A stretch of 64,000 nt of DNA from Syntrophaceae bacterium UBA6252. GTDB taxonomy: Bacteria; Desulfobacterota; Syntrophia; Syntrophales; UBA6807. How positions within the stretch are numbered: position 1 is the stretch's first letter; each line of letters begins with the position of its first letter. The notes under the pieces are model-generated. The model had not been told where the DNA came from and ran no database searches. It saw nothing but the letters and a program-made list of their open reading frames with translations. The position numbers were made by a program, and so were the translations under genes. Location: positions 36,650 to 100,649 of the forward strand of contig DJVQ01000036.1 of assembly GCA_002441265.1 (NCBI GenBank), given 5' to 3'. Positions 41,192-48,337 of the stretch are shown piece by piece.

Positions 41192-43266
41192 TGAGCTTCC
41201 TCGTCCCCCTCCGGGATGTTCCCGGCGTTTTCGAGCCACACCGCCGCCTCGCTGTCGCTCGGGGCCCGGTAATCCCCCCGGGGGGAAAGAGACCCGCCGG
41301 ATCCCACCTTGGGGGCGTTGGGGATGCAGGTCCGCTTGAACTGGCTTGTCTTGAAAAACCGGTGCAGGTACACATTGAGCCATTTCCGGATTTCTTCGAT
41401 GGCGTACGCGTTTCTCCCGTTCTCCGGGATGTCCGGCCAGTGGCCCCGAAGCGGGTCGCGCCACGCGCAGTAGGCCATGAAGGCGACCTTGGACGGCAGA
41501 TATCCGAACCGGGTGATGTAGAAGTTGTTGAAGTCCTGGAGTTCGTAAGGACCGATGACGGATTCCGATTTCTGGGACGGCTGGTCTCCGCCGTCGCCGG
41601 GGATCAGTTCGGGGCTGATTTCCGTGTCCAGAATGTCCAGGAGGATCCGGGAAGTCTCGCCGGGGAAGATTCCCGCCTGGGCGACCCACCGCATGAGGTG
41701 CTGGATGAGGGTCTTGGGGACGCTGGCATTCACCGCGTAATGGGACATGTGGTCTCCGACGCCGTAGGTGCACCACCCGAGGGCAAGCTCGCTCAGGTCT
41801 CCCGTTCCGAGCACCAGCCCGTTCCGGTGGTTGGCGATCCGGAACAGGTGGGAGGTCCGCTCTCCCGCCTGGACGTTTTCGAACGTGGTGTCGTACACCT
41901 CTTCCCCTTCCGTGAAGGGATGCCCGATGTCGTGGAACATCTGCATGGAACTCGGCCGGATGTCGAGCTCGTTCACTTCCACGTCGAGGGACCTCATGAG
42001 ACGGAGCGCGTTGCCGTAGGTTTTCCCCGTCGTTGCGAATCCCGGCATGGTATAGGCCAGGATGCGGGACCGGGGACGGCCCAGGAGGTCCATCGTCCGG
42101 GCCGCCACGATCAGGGCGTGGGCCGAGTCGAGTCCCCCGGAAACCCCGATCACCACGTTGCCCATTCCCGCCGACTGGAGGCGCTTGGCCAGGCCCTGGA
42201 CCTGGATGTTGTAGACCTCGTAGCACCGCTGGTCCCGTTTCCCCGGGTCCGCCGGTATGTAGGGGAAGCGGGGGATGTCCCGGGTAAGGAGAATCCTCCG
42301 GTCGGGGACCTTCACCGTCAGGGGGATCTTCCTGAATTTCCGGAGGGCTTTCCCGTGGATGCGGGCGTTCTGCCGGAACGTCGTCATGCGCATCCGGTCC
42401 TGGATGAGCCGGTCCAGGTCCACTTCTCCGTAGATTGCCTGGGATTTCTGGAGGAAACGCTCCGACTCCGCCAGGAGGGTTCCGTTTTCATGGATCATGG
42501 CGTGGCAGTCCCAGGCGAGGTCCGTCGTCGACTCCCCGGGGCCGGCCGAGGAGTAAAGGTATGCCGAGATGCAGCGGGCCGATTGATTCGATACGAGACA
42601 CGCCCGGTATTCCGATTTTCCCACGGTCACGTTGGACGCGGAAAGGTTCGCGATCACCGTCGCTCCCGCGAGGCAGGCGTAACTCGACGGGGGGATGGGA
42701 ACCCAGAGGTCCTCGCAGATTTCCGTGAAAAGGGTGAATCCGGGGATGTTTTCCACCGTGAAGAGAAGATTGGGGCCGAACGGGATGTCCTTCTGGCCGA
42801 GGAGGTCGATCGTGTCCGACCGGGCTTCGGATGCAGAGGCGAACTGCCTCGCCTCGTAGAATTCCCTGTAATTGGGGAGATAGGATTTGACCGGCACGCC
42901 GAGAATCCTGCCCCGGTGAATGACGGCGGCGCAGTTGAAGAGCATGGCGTCCACCCGGAGCGGAAACCCCGCCAGGAGAATCGTATCCAGTTTCCGGGAG
43001 ACCTTGACCAGCCGTTCCAGGGCCTTCAGCGCTCCCTCGAGGAGGGCGTCCTGGTGGAACAGATCCTCGTTGGAGTAAGCGGAAAGAACGAGTTCCGGAA
43101 AGAGGGCGAGGACGGCGTCGTTTTCCGCGGCTTCCACGGCCAGGCGGATGCAGCTTTCCCCGTTGAATCCCGGATCGGCCACCCGGACTTCGGGAACGCA
43201 CACGGCGACACGGATGAACCCGTGGCGATAGAGATTGAAAAAATTCCCCCGTGCGGTTTTCTTCAT
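41188..43266 (-). CDS. nadE: Glutamine-dependent NAD+ synthetase
   Basis: Converts nicotinate adenine dinucleotide to NAD+ with glutamine as nitrogen donor. It has 692 residues, normal for the two-domain form. The nitrilase-like glutaminase has the E58 (FPELVLSAY), K127 (VKSYLPNYREF) and C184 (EICEDLWVP) triad. The synthetase half has the VSGGLDSAHAL P-loop and the GTGDLSELALGW segment. It overlaps the upstream aldolase-like gene by four bases and the downstream zinc-ribbon gene by four. Confidence 0.95.
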   Translation of the reverse strand: MKKTARGNFFNLYRHGFIRVAVCVPEVRVADPGFNGESCIRLAVEAAENDAVLALFPELVLSAYSNEDLFHQDALLEGALKALERLVKVSRKLDTILLAGFPLRVDAMLFNCAAVIHRGRILGVPVKSYLPNYREFYEARQFASASEARSDTIDLLGQKDIPFGPNLLFTVENIPGFTLFTEICEDLWVPIPPSSYACLAGATVIANLSASNVTVGKSEYRACLVSNQSARCISAYLYSSAGPGESTTDLAWDCHAMIHENGTLLAESERFLQKSQAIYGEVDLDRLIQDRMRMTTFRQNARIHGKALRKFRKIPLTVKVPDRRILLTRDIPRFPYIPADPGKRDQRCYEVYNIQVQGLAKRLQSAGMGNVVIGVSGGLDSAHALIVAARTMDLLGRPRSRILAYTMPGFATTGKTYGNALRLMRSLDVEVNELDIRPSSMQMFHDIGHPFTEGEEVYDTTFENVQAGERTSHLFRIANHRNGLVLGTGDLSELALGWCTYGVGDHMSHYAVNASVPKTLIQHLMRWVAQAGIFPGETSRILLDILDTEISPELIPGDGGDQPSQKSESVIGPYELQDFNNFYITRFGYLPSKVAFMAYCAWRDPLRGHWPDIPENGRNAYAIEEIRKWLNVYLHRFFKTSQFKRTCIPNAPKVGSGGSLSPRGDYRAPSDSEAAVWLENAGNIPEGDEEAQ

Positions 43267-43928
43267 GTTCCCTCCGTCATTCTTTCCTCGAGGCTCCCGG
43301 CGCGGCTCAGAACCGCCTCGGCCCGTTCCCCGGCTTCTCTCATGGTGCGTCCCAGGGAGAGGAAGCCATGCTTCCGCAGGATCAGGAAGGAGTGATTCCC
43401 GAGAACGCCGAGAACGCTTCGGACAAGCTCCATCGATCCGAAAGGTTCCGCCGTTTCCGTCGCCGGAAGCCCAAGCAGATCGGCTTTTTTCAGAATCTCC
43501 CGCGAGTGGCCGTGAAAAATCGCCATGACGTCCTTTCTCGCCTCATACACATGAAAGTGGAGCAGGCTTTCCGAGGATGGGGTTCCCGTTCCGCCCGCGA
43601 GCACCGCCTTTCCCCCGTCCGCCGTTCCGTAAACGGAGACGAAGGCTTCGCCGGCAAGGTCCTGTTTCAGGGCGAGTCCCGAGGCGGTGATGACGAAGGC
43701 GTTTTCCCCCTCCCGGATCCGGAAGCTCAGATTTCCCATGGAGCGCCCCCGGAAAACCGGCGCTAGGCCGAGATCATGAAAACGGTTGCACCAGTACCGG
43801 AGTTCCCCGGTTTTTTCGCTTTCCGGCGGGTCTTTGCGGATCCTCACCGTCCGGAACGGCTCCGCCGCCGCATCTTCCTCCGGCTCCTGGAGGGACCCCG
43901 TTTCATGGCGCGCAGTTCCCTTTTCCAT
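43263..43928 (-). CDS. Class II aldolase/adducin family protein
   Basis: 221 residues. Visible are GNLSFRIRE (substrate loop), ITASGLAL, PSSESLLHFHVYEARKDV, the HGHS metal pair and the third histidine region LRKHGFLSLGRTMREAGERAE. These fit the fuculose-aldolase/adducin fold. An N-terminal extension of about 38 residues rich in Glu and Arg precedes the domain. Wedged between a YbaK gene and nadE with overlaps, it is co-translated. The substrate is unknown. Confidence 0.82.
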   Translation of the reverse strand: MEKGTARHETGSLQEPEEDAAAEPFRTVRIRKDPPESEKTGELRYWCNRFHDLGLAPVFRGRSMGNLSFRIREGENAFVITASGLALKQDLAGEAFVSVYGTADGGKAVLAGGTGTPSSESLLHFHVYEARKDVMAIFHGHSREILKKADLLGLPATETAEPFGSMELVRSVLGVLGNHSFLILRKHGFLSLGRTMREAGERAEAVLSRAGSLEERMTEGT

Positions 43929-43937
43929 GAAAGACCT

Positions 43938-44420
43938 CTAATAGGCGGCCCTGACCGGCTTGGGCGAAAGCAGGCGGACGAGATCGGAAGGGGAGATCCG
44001 GACGAGAAACCCCCTTTTGCCCCCGTTGATGAAGATGGCCGGCAGCTCGAGAATTGTTTCCTCCACGTACAGGGGAAGGGTTTTCTTCGTCCCGAAGGGG
44101 GAGGTGCCGCCCACCAGGTATCCCGTGTGCCTCTGCGCCGTTCCCGGTTCGCAGGGCTGGACCGCGCGCACTCCCAGGTGCCGCGCAAGGGCCTTGGTGG
44201 AAACCTGCCTGTTTCCGTGCATCAGGATGATGAGGGGATTTTTCCCGTCGTCTTCCATGACGAGGGTCTTGACGACGGCGTATTCATCCACACCGAGTTC
44301 CCGGGCGGCCCTCGCCGTCCCTCCCTTTTCCTCGTACTTGTAGGGGCAGGGGACGAATGGGACCCCGTTTTGCTTCAGAAAGCGCACGGCCGGTGTCGCA
44401 GGGATCGTTTCCTTGACCAT
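43938..44420 (-). CDS. ybaK: YbaK/EbsC family aminoacyl-tRNA deacylase
   Basis: Hydrolyses mischarged Cys-tRNA-Pro in the E. coli relative. 160 residues: the N-terminal TPAVRFLKQNGVPFVPCPY, the KTLVMEDDG and QVSTKALARHLG segments and the late GGTSPFGTKKTLPLYVEE match YbaK closely. No Shine-Dalgarno precedes the ATG (the 20 bases before it are nearly all A/T). A predicted promoter places the transcript start within about two bases of the ATG. First gene of ybaK-aldolase-nadE-zinc ribbon. Confidence 0.92.
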   Translation of the reverse strand: MVKETIPATPAVRFLKQNGVPFVPCPYKYEEKGGTARAARELGVDEYAVVKTLVMEDDGKNPLIILMHGNRQVSTKALARHLGVRAVQPCEPGTAQRHTGYLVGGTSPFGTKKTLPLYVEETILELPAIFINGGKRGFLVRISPSDLVRLLSPKPVRAAY

Positions 44421-44428
44421 AATAAAAA

Positions 44429-44457
44429 AAAATAACAGAAAAAAATGGATTTCTCAA
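44429..44457 (-). promoter_or_regulatory. Predicted promoter of the ybaK-nadE operon
   Basis: TTGAGA (44452-44457) and TATTTT (44429-44434) at 17 bases on the minus strand. The start of transcription near 44422 would give an almost leaderless mRNA for ybaK (ATG at 44420). Confidence 0.6.
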
Positions 44458-44483
44458 GGTGGAAACCGGAGAAACGGGAACGA

Positions 44484-44588
44484 GAAAACCAGGGACACTG
44501 ACGGAAAAACCAGGGACGCTGACGGAAAAACCAGGGACACTTCCCGTATTTTTCCTTAGAAAAATGCGGGAAGTGTCCCGGCTTTTCC
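44484..44588. repeat. 21-bp tandem repeats leading into a long REP-like hairpin
   Basis: Three tandem units of about 21 bases (GAAAAACCAGGGACRCTGAC) at 44484-44540 run into a near-perfect 30-base hairpin (44524-44588) centred on GGGACACTTCCCG...CGGGAAGTGTCCC with a four-base loop. A further partial arm (AGTGTCCCCGTTTTC) follows at 44597. This is the kind of palindrome associated with REP/RAYT elements. It fills most of the 44421-44736 gap. No transposase is in the window. Confidence 0.8.
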
Positions 44589-44736
44589 GGAGACTCAGTG
44601 TCCCCGTTTTCCCACTTTCCTCATTCCCGCGGCATGATTCGGCATTGTAAGACCCTTCCCGTTCTGATATGGAAACAGTCATGGAACCTGCCGGAACGGC
44701 GGGGAACACAGGGATCATGCCACGGGGGGTAAAGGA

Positions 44737-45069
44737 ATGGATACGGAAAAGATCGGTGATGTGCGGATTGTCCGTCTTCAGGGCAGGCTGGGGGAGGTCT
44801 CGGCCCCCCAGTTTGAGGACAGGATGAAGGAAATGATCGAGGAGGGGGAAGTCCTGTTCGTCGTAGATCTGGGAGGACTCGAGTACATCAGCAGCGCCGG
44901 TCTCAGGAGCATCCTTTCCACGGCGAAGGAATTGAAGAAGCTGGACGGTCTTCTTTTCCTGTCCGATCTGCGGGGACCGGTGAAGGAGGTTTTCGAGATC
45001 TCCCATTTCGTCGATATTTTCCGGATCTTCGGATCCGTTCAGGAAGCATTGGAAGCAATGCCGCGGTGA
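44737..45069 (+). CDS. STAS-domain anti-sigma factor antagonist
   Basis: 110 residues, a single STAS domain like SpoIIAA/RsbV. VVDLGGLEYISSAGLRSIL holds the serine (S52 or S53) that the partner kinase phosphorylates. It is followed at once by an anti-sigma kinase gene whose alternative GTG start overlaps this stop. A partner-switching module is inferred. No sigma factor or phosphatase gene is nearby. Confidence 0.9.
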   Translation: MDTEKIGDVRIVRLQGRLGEVSAPQFEDRMKEMIEEGEVLFVVDLGGLEYISSAGLRSILSTAKELKKLDGLLFLSDLRGPVKEVFEISHFVDIFRIFGSVQEALEAMPR

Positions 45070-45089
45070 GTTGTCCCCGGTGGCGGGTC

Positions 45090-45545
45090 ATGGCGGAAAC
45101 GGTTAGATCGGCTGCAAAAATAGACCAGTTGGAGCGCATCCTGGAATTCGTCCGTTCCTGTGCGGCCCGGGCGGGTTTTTCCGGAAGGCGCATCATCGAT
45201 CTGGAACTCGCCGTGGAAGAGGCGATGGTCAATATCTGCCGCTACGCGTACACGGAACATTCCGGCGAGGTGGAAGTCGCCTGCCTCCAGGAGCCGGGAG
45301 GGATCCTCCGGATCGAGATCGTCGACCGGGGCAGGCCTTTCAACCTCCTGAACGCGGAAAAACCGGTATTCGAATGCGACATCGGCCGGCAGCAATTGGG
45401 CGGGCTGGGCATTCACATCATCCGGAACATGGTCGACGATATCCGTTACAGGAGGGAGGGCGACAAAAACCGGCTGACTCTTGTCCTTCATGACAGAAAA
45501 CAAAACTCCCCCTCCACCCCCGATCCGGCCGGTCCGGGGCGGTAA
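45090..45545 (+). CDS. Anti-sigma regulatory factor, serine kinase of the RsbW/SpoIIAB type
   Basis: 151 residues from ATG; a GTG at 45066 that overlaps the STAS stop (GTGA) would add eight residues. The GHKL ATP site is visible: N-box ELAVEEAMVNICRYAY, the DRGRPFN loop, and G-box GGLGIHIIRNMVD. It phosphorylates the STAS partner and sequesters a target when not bound by it. It ends in a proline-rich tail. Confidence 0.9.
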   Translation: MAETVRSAAKIDQLERILEFVRSCAARAGFSGRRIIDLELAVEEAMVNICRYAYTEHSGEVEVACLQEPGGILRIEIVDRGRPFNLLNAEKPVFECDIGRQQLGGLGIHIIRNMVDDIRYRREGDKNRLTLVLHDRKQNSPSTPDPAGPGR

Positions 45546-45570
45546 GGAAGATCTCTCTCCGGGGCGGAAG

Positions 45571-46032
45571 TCAGGAGGGACGAATCTCCGGGAGGTTGAA
45601 AAACCGGCGAACCGCAGAGACGTTTTTCAGACGGTTCATGACCCTCTGGATCTGCCGATTTTCCCAGAACCCCTTCAGTGCGATCACGGCCTTGCAGACC
45701 TGGAGCTTTTCCGGGTTCCGCATCAGCTCTTCGATCAGCGCCCTCTGGCTGTTCACGAAACTGTCGAACCGAAGCTGAAGGGCCTGGTCTTCCGAAAAGG
45801 AGGTTCCGCTTTCCCGTTCCACTTCCTCCGGCGTCAGGCCGAGCCCCCCGAGCATCTTGAGGAAGTATTCCGCGGTGATGTTCCTCGACTGCTGGGAAAA
45901 CTCGCTGAAACGCTGGGCGGACAGTCCCGAAGCCTTCATGAACTGTCCCTTGGTCAAGGCCCTCCCCTGGGCCTTTTCCCAGAGAAAATCGAAATAGTTG
46001 TTGAAATCCGTTTCTTTCTGCCTGGCTGCCAT
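45571..46032 (-). CDS. HTH-type (Xre-like) regulatory protein
   Basis: 153 residues from the ATG giving MAARQKETDFN; a TTG twelve codons upstream coincides with the -35 box of a predicted promoter and is rejected as the start. A helix-turn-helix region is seen at about 28-75 (LTKGQFMKASGLSAQRFSEF). The C-terminal half is helical with no known domain. Convergent with the anti-sigma gene. Target unknown. Confidence 0.7.
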   Translation of the reverse strand: MAARQKETDFNNYFDFLWEKAQGRALTKGQFMKASGLSAQRFSEFSQQSRNITAEYFLKMLGGLGLTPEEVERESGTSFSEDQALQLRFDSFVNSQRALIEELMRNPEKLQVCKAVIALKGFWENRQIQRVMNRLKNVSAVRRFFNLPEIRPS

Positions 46033-46039
46033 ACATGGT

Positions 46040-46068
46040 AACGTAACAGCGCGATTTTTTCCTGTCAA
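46040..46068 (-). promoter_or_regulatory. Predicted promoter, possibly giving a leaderless mRNA for the HTH gene
   Basis: A perfect TTGACA (46063-46068) and TACGTT (46040-46045) at 17 bases on the minus strand. The expected start near 46033 coincides with the ATG at 46032. No ribosome-binding site is present. Confidence 0.5.
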
Positions 46069-46127
46069 GGGAAAAAGTCCGGAAATGCAGGGGAAACCGA
46101 TTTTTTATGATGCCGTCGTCTGGTGGT

Positions 46128-47165
46128 TCAGGATCTTCTCCTGTTCAACTCCCTCTCGAAGGCGTTCACGAGCTTTTCGATGGCTTTCCGGCTCTGTCCC
46201 CAGTCGTAAACGGGCCGTATCTTGATGAGGAAGACCTTCTCCGCCTGGGAGAAGATGCGCACGCCGCTCGCGTTTTTCAGGCTCTTGATTTCGACCGTGA
46301 TGTCGTGTCCCCCATGGAGAAGGCTCAGGGACTGGTGAATCCTGATGACCCCCATTTTCCTGTTTGAGCTTTTGACTTCCATGCCGGCGGCGCGGGCGGC
46401 CCGGATCATGGCGTCGAAGGTGACGCCGGAGGGTCTGTCGATCTTTTTCAGGTAAAGGCTCGAATTGGCCGACGGCCTGGCCCATTCGACGAAGGCCAGT
46501 TCTTCCCTTGCCTCGCTGAAGTTCGGGTCTTCCCGGACCGCCTCGTCCAGGTAGGCCTTCGCATCGTCGAACCGGTCCTTCTTCATGAGGCTCACGCCCT
46601 CGGTGTAGTTCTTGTATGCCGCCACCGAAGCCGTGGGATTCCGTGCGATTTGCCGCTTTTCCGCGTCCGACGCCTCGATCCCCAGATTGTTCAGGATGTC
46701 GTCGGCCATGTCGTCTTCCAGGGAAAAGATGTCGTTGTAGTTCCCCGTGACCATGGCCGTGTTGGAGACGACTCCCGTTTCCACCTTGACGAACCGGGCG
46801 GTGAGGCGGAGCTTTTCCCCCATTTTCTGGTAGGCGCCGGTGACCACCGTTTCCGCCCCGAGCACTTTCCCCGCCCTGGCGGCCGATTCCGGATCGATGA
46901 CGCCGCTCTGGCCGAGGCTCACCTCGTTGAGGACCGCGTCGATCCGCTGCCGCTCCACGATCCGGATCCGCCGGACGCTTCCGAGCTTGGTGGTCAGCGT
47001 TTCCGCGATGCCCTCGGAAAGCCAGTCCGTCTCCTTGTCCTTGTTCACATTGGAAAAAGGCATGACGGCGATGGTGGGGACGTCTCCTTCGCCGGCGGTT
47101 CCGGGTGGTGGAACCGCCAGGAACGCCGCGACGGCCAGAAGCGCCGCGGCCAGGAATTTCCTCAT
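46128..47165 (-). CDS. FlgO/CsgG-like exported protein with TPR segment, paralogue A
   Basis: 345 residues. A signal peptide (MRKFLAAALLAVAAFLAVPPPGTAG) is followed by a FlgO/CsgG-type domain (TIAVMPFSNVNKDK...IVERQRIDAVLNE, ETVVTGAYQK), a TPR-like pair of helices around 190-240 (AYKNYTEGVSLMKKDRFDDAKAYLD), and a C-terminal region of unknown fold. Family members act in the periplasm or outer membrane. Exactly the same length as its neighbour at 47185, from which it is separated by 19 bases. Confidence 0.8.
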   Translation of the reverse strand: MRKFLAAALLAVAAFLAVPPPGTAGEGDVPTIAVMPFSNVNKDKETDWLSEGIAETLTTKLGSVRRIRIVERQRIDAVLNEVSLGQSGVIDPESAARAGKVLGAETVVTGAYQKMGEKLRLTARFVKVETGVVSNTAMVTGNYNDIFSLEDDMADDILNNLGIEASDAEKRQIARNPTASVAAYKNYTEGVSLMKKDRFDDAKAYLDEAVREDPNFSEAREELAFVEWARPSANSSLYLKKIDRPSGVTFDAMIRAARAAGMEVKSSNRKMGVIRIHQSLSLLHGGHDITVEIKSLKNASGVRIFSQAEKVFLIKIRPVYDWGQSRKAIEKLVNAFERELNRRRS

Positions 47166-47184
47166 CGGGCACCCCCCTTTTTCT

Positions 47185-48222
47185 TCAGCTCCTTCCCCGG
47201 TACAGCTCCAGTTCGAAGGCCCCCACGAGCTTTTCGATGGCGTCCCGGCTCTGCCCCCAGTCGTAAAGGGGCCGCATGCCGATGCAGAAGACCTTTTCCG
47301 CCTGGGAGAAAATGCGGACGCCGCTCGCGTTTTTCAGGCTCTTGATTTCGACCTCGATGTCATGGCCCCCGTGAAGGAGGCTCATGGACTGGTGCACCCG
47401 GAGAATCCCCTTCTTTTTATTTACGCCCCGGACGTCCATACCGGCGGTGCGGGCGGCCTGGATCATGGCGTCGAAGGTGACGCTGAAGGGCTTGTCGATC
47501 TTTTTCAGGTAAAGGCTCGAGTTGGCCGACGGTCTTGCCCAATCGACGAATGCCAGGTCCTCCCTTGCCTCGCTGAAGTTCGGGTCCGCCCGGACCGCCT
47601 CGTCCAGGTAGGCCTTTGCGTCATCGAACTGGTCCTTCTTCATGAGGTTCACGCCCTGGGTGTAGCTCTTGTACGCCGCCACCGAGGTCGTGGGGTTCTT
47701 GGCGATCTTCTGCTTTTCCGAGGTCGAGGTCTCGATCCCCAGGTTTCTCAGAATGTTGTCGGCCATGTCGTCTTCCAGGGAAAAGATGTCGTTGTAGTCC
47801 CCGGTGACCATGGCCGTGTTGGAGACGATCCCCGTTTCCACCTTGACAAACCGGGCGGTCAGGCGGAGATTCTCCCCCATTTTCTGGTAGGCGCCGGTGA
47901 CCACCGTTTCCGCCCCGAGCACCTTCCCCGCCTTGGCGGCCGATTCCGGATCGATGACGCCGCTCTGGCCGAGGCTCACCTCGTTGAGGACCGCGTCGAT
48001 CCGCTGCCGCTCCACGACCCGGATCCGCCGGACGCTTCCGAGCTTGGTGGTCAGCGTTTCCGCGATGCCCTCGGAGAGCCAGTCCGTCTCCTTGTCCTTG
48101 TTCACGTTGGAAAAAGGCATGACGGCGATGGTGGGGACGTCTCCTTCGCCGGCGGCTCCGGGCAGTGGAACCGCCAGGAATGCCGCAACGGACAGAAGCG
48201 CAACGGCCAGGAATTTCCTCAT
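47185..48222 (-). CDS. FlgO/CsgG-like exported protein with TPR segment, paralogue B
   Basis: 345 residues; the start MRKFLAVALLSVAAF is chosen because AAAGGAGG lies ten bases upstream. The N-terminal two-thirds is nearly identical to paralogue A, including long exact DNA blocks (for example 47895-48000 against 46855-46960), while the C-terminal third is diverged. First of the two genes. A solo family 1 repeat terminus about 80 bases upstream may supply its -35 box. Confidence 0.82.
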   Translation of the reverse strand: MRKFLAVALLSVAAFLAVPLPGAAGEGDVPTIAVMPFSNVNKDKETDWLSEGIAETLTTKLGSVRRIRVVERQRIDAVLNEVSLGQSGVIDPESAAKAGKVLGAETVVTGAYQKMGENLRLTARFVKVETGIVSNTAMVTGDYNDIFSLEDDMADNILRNLGIETSTSEKQKIAKNPTTSVAAYKSYTQGVNLMKKDQFDDAKAYLDEAVRADPNFSEAREDLAFVDWARPSANSSLYLKKIDKPFSVTFDAMIQAARTAGMDVRGVNKKKGILRVHQSMSLLHGGHDIEVEIKSLKNASGVRIFSQAEKVFCIGMRPLYDWGQSRDAIEKLVGAFELELYRGRS

Positions 48223-48293
48223 CGGGCGTTTCCTCCTTTCAGGGCCCTTTGGGCGCATCGGCCGGACGGCGTTGCGAACGGCCGAAAACACTT

Positions 48294-48322
48294 TTCTTAG
48301 ACTTTTTTTACGGCTTCGTCAA
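48294..48322 (-). repeat. Solo family 1 terminal repeat with a possible promoter
   Basis: Read on the minus strand, TTGACGAAGCCGTAAAAAA (48302-48322) is a family 1 terminus without the rest of the element. TTGACG at 48317-48322 and TAAGAA at 48294-48299 are 17 bases apart and could drive the FlgO/CsgG-like pair. It begins about 15 bases after the stop of the upstream CoA-transferase gene. Confidence 0.5.
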
Positions 48323-48337
48323 TTTCGTATCGTTTTT

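Noticed and set aside
44484..44588. Possible CRISPR array
   Set aside because: There are only three direct units with no spacers between them, and they run into a palindrome. No cas genes are in the window.
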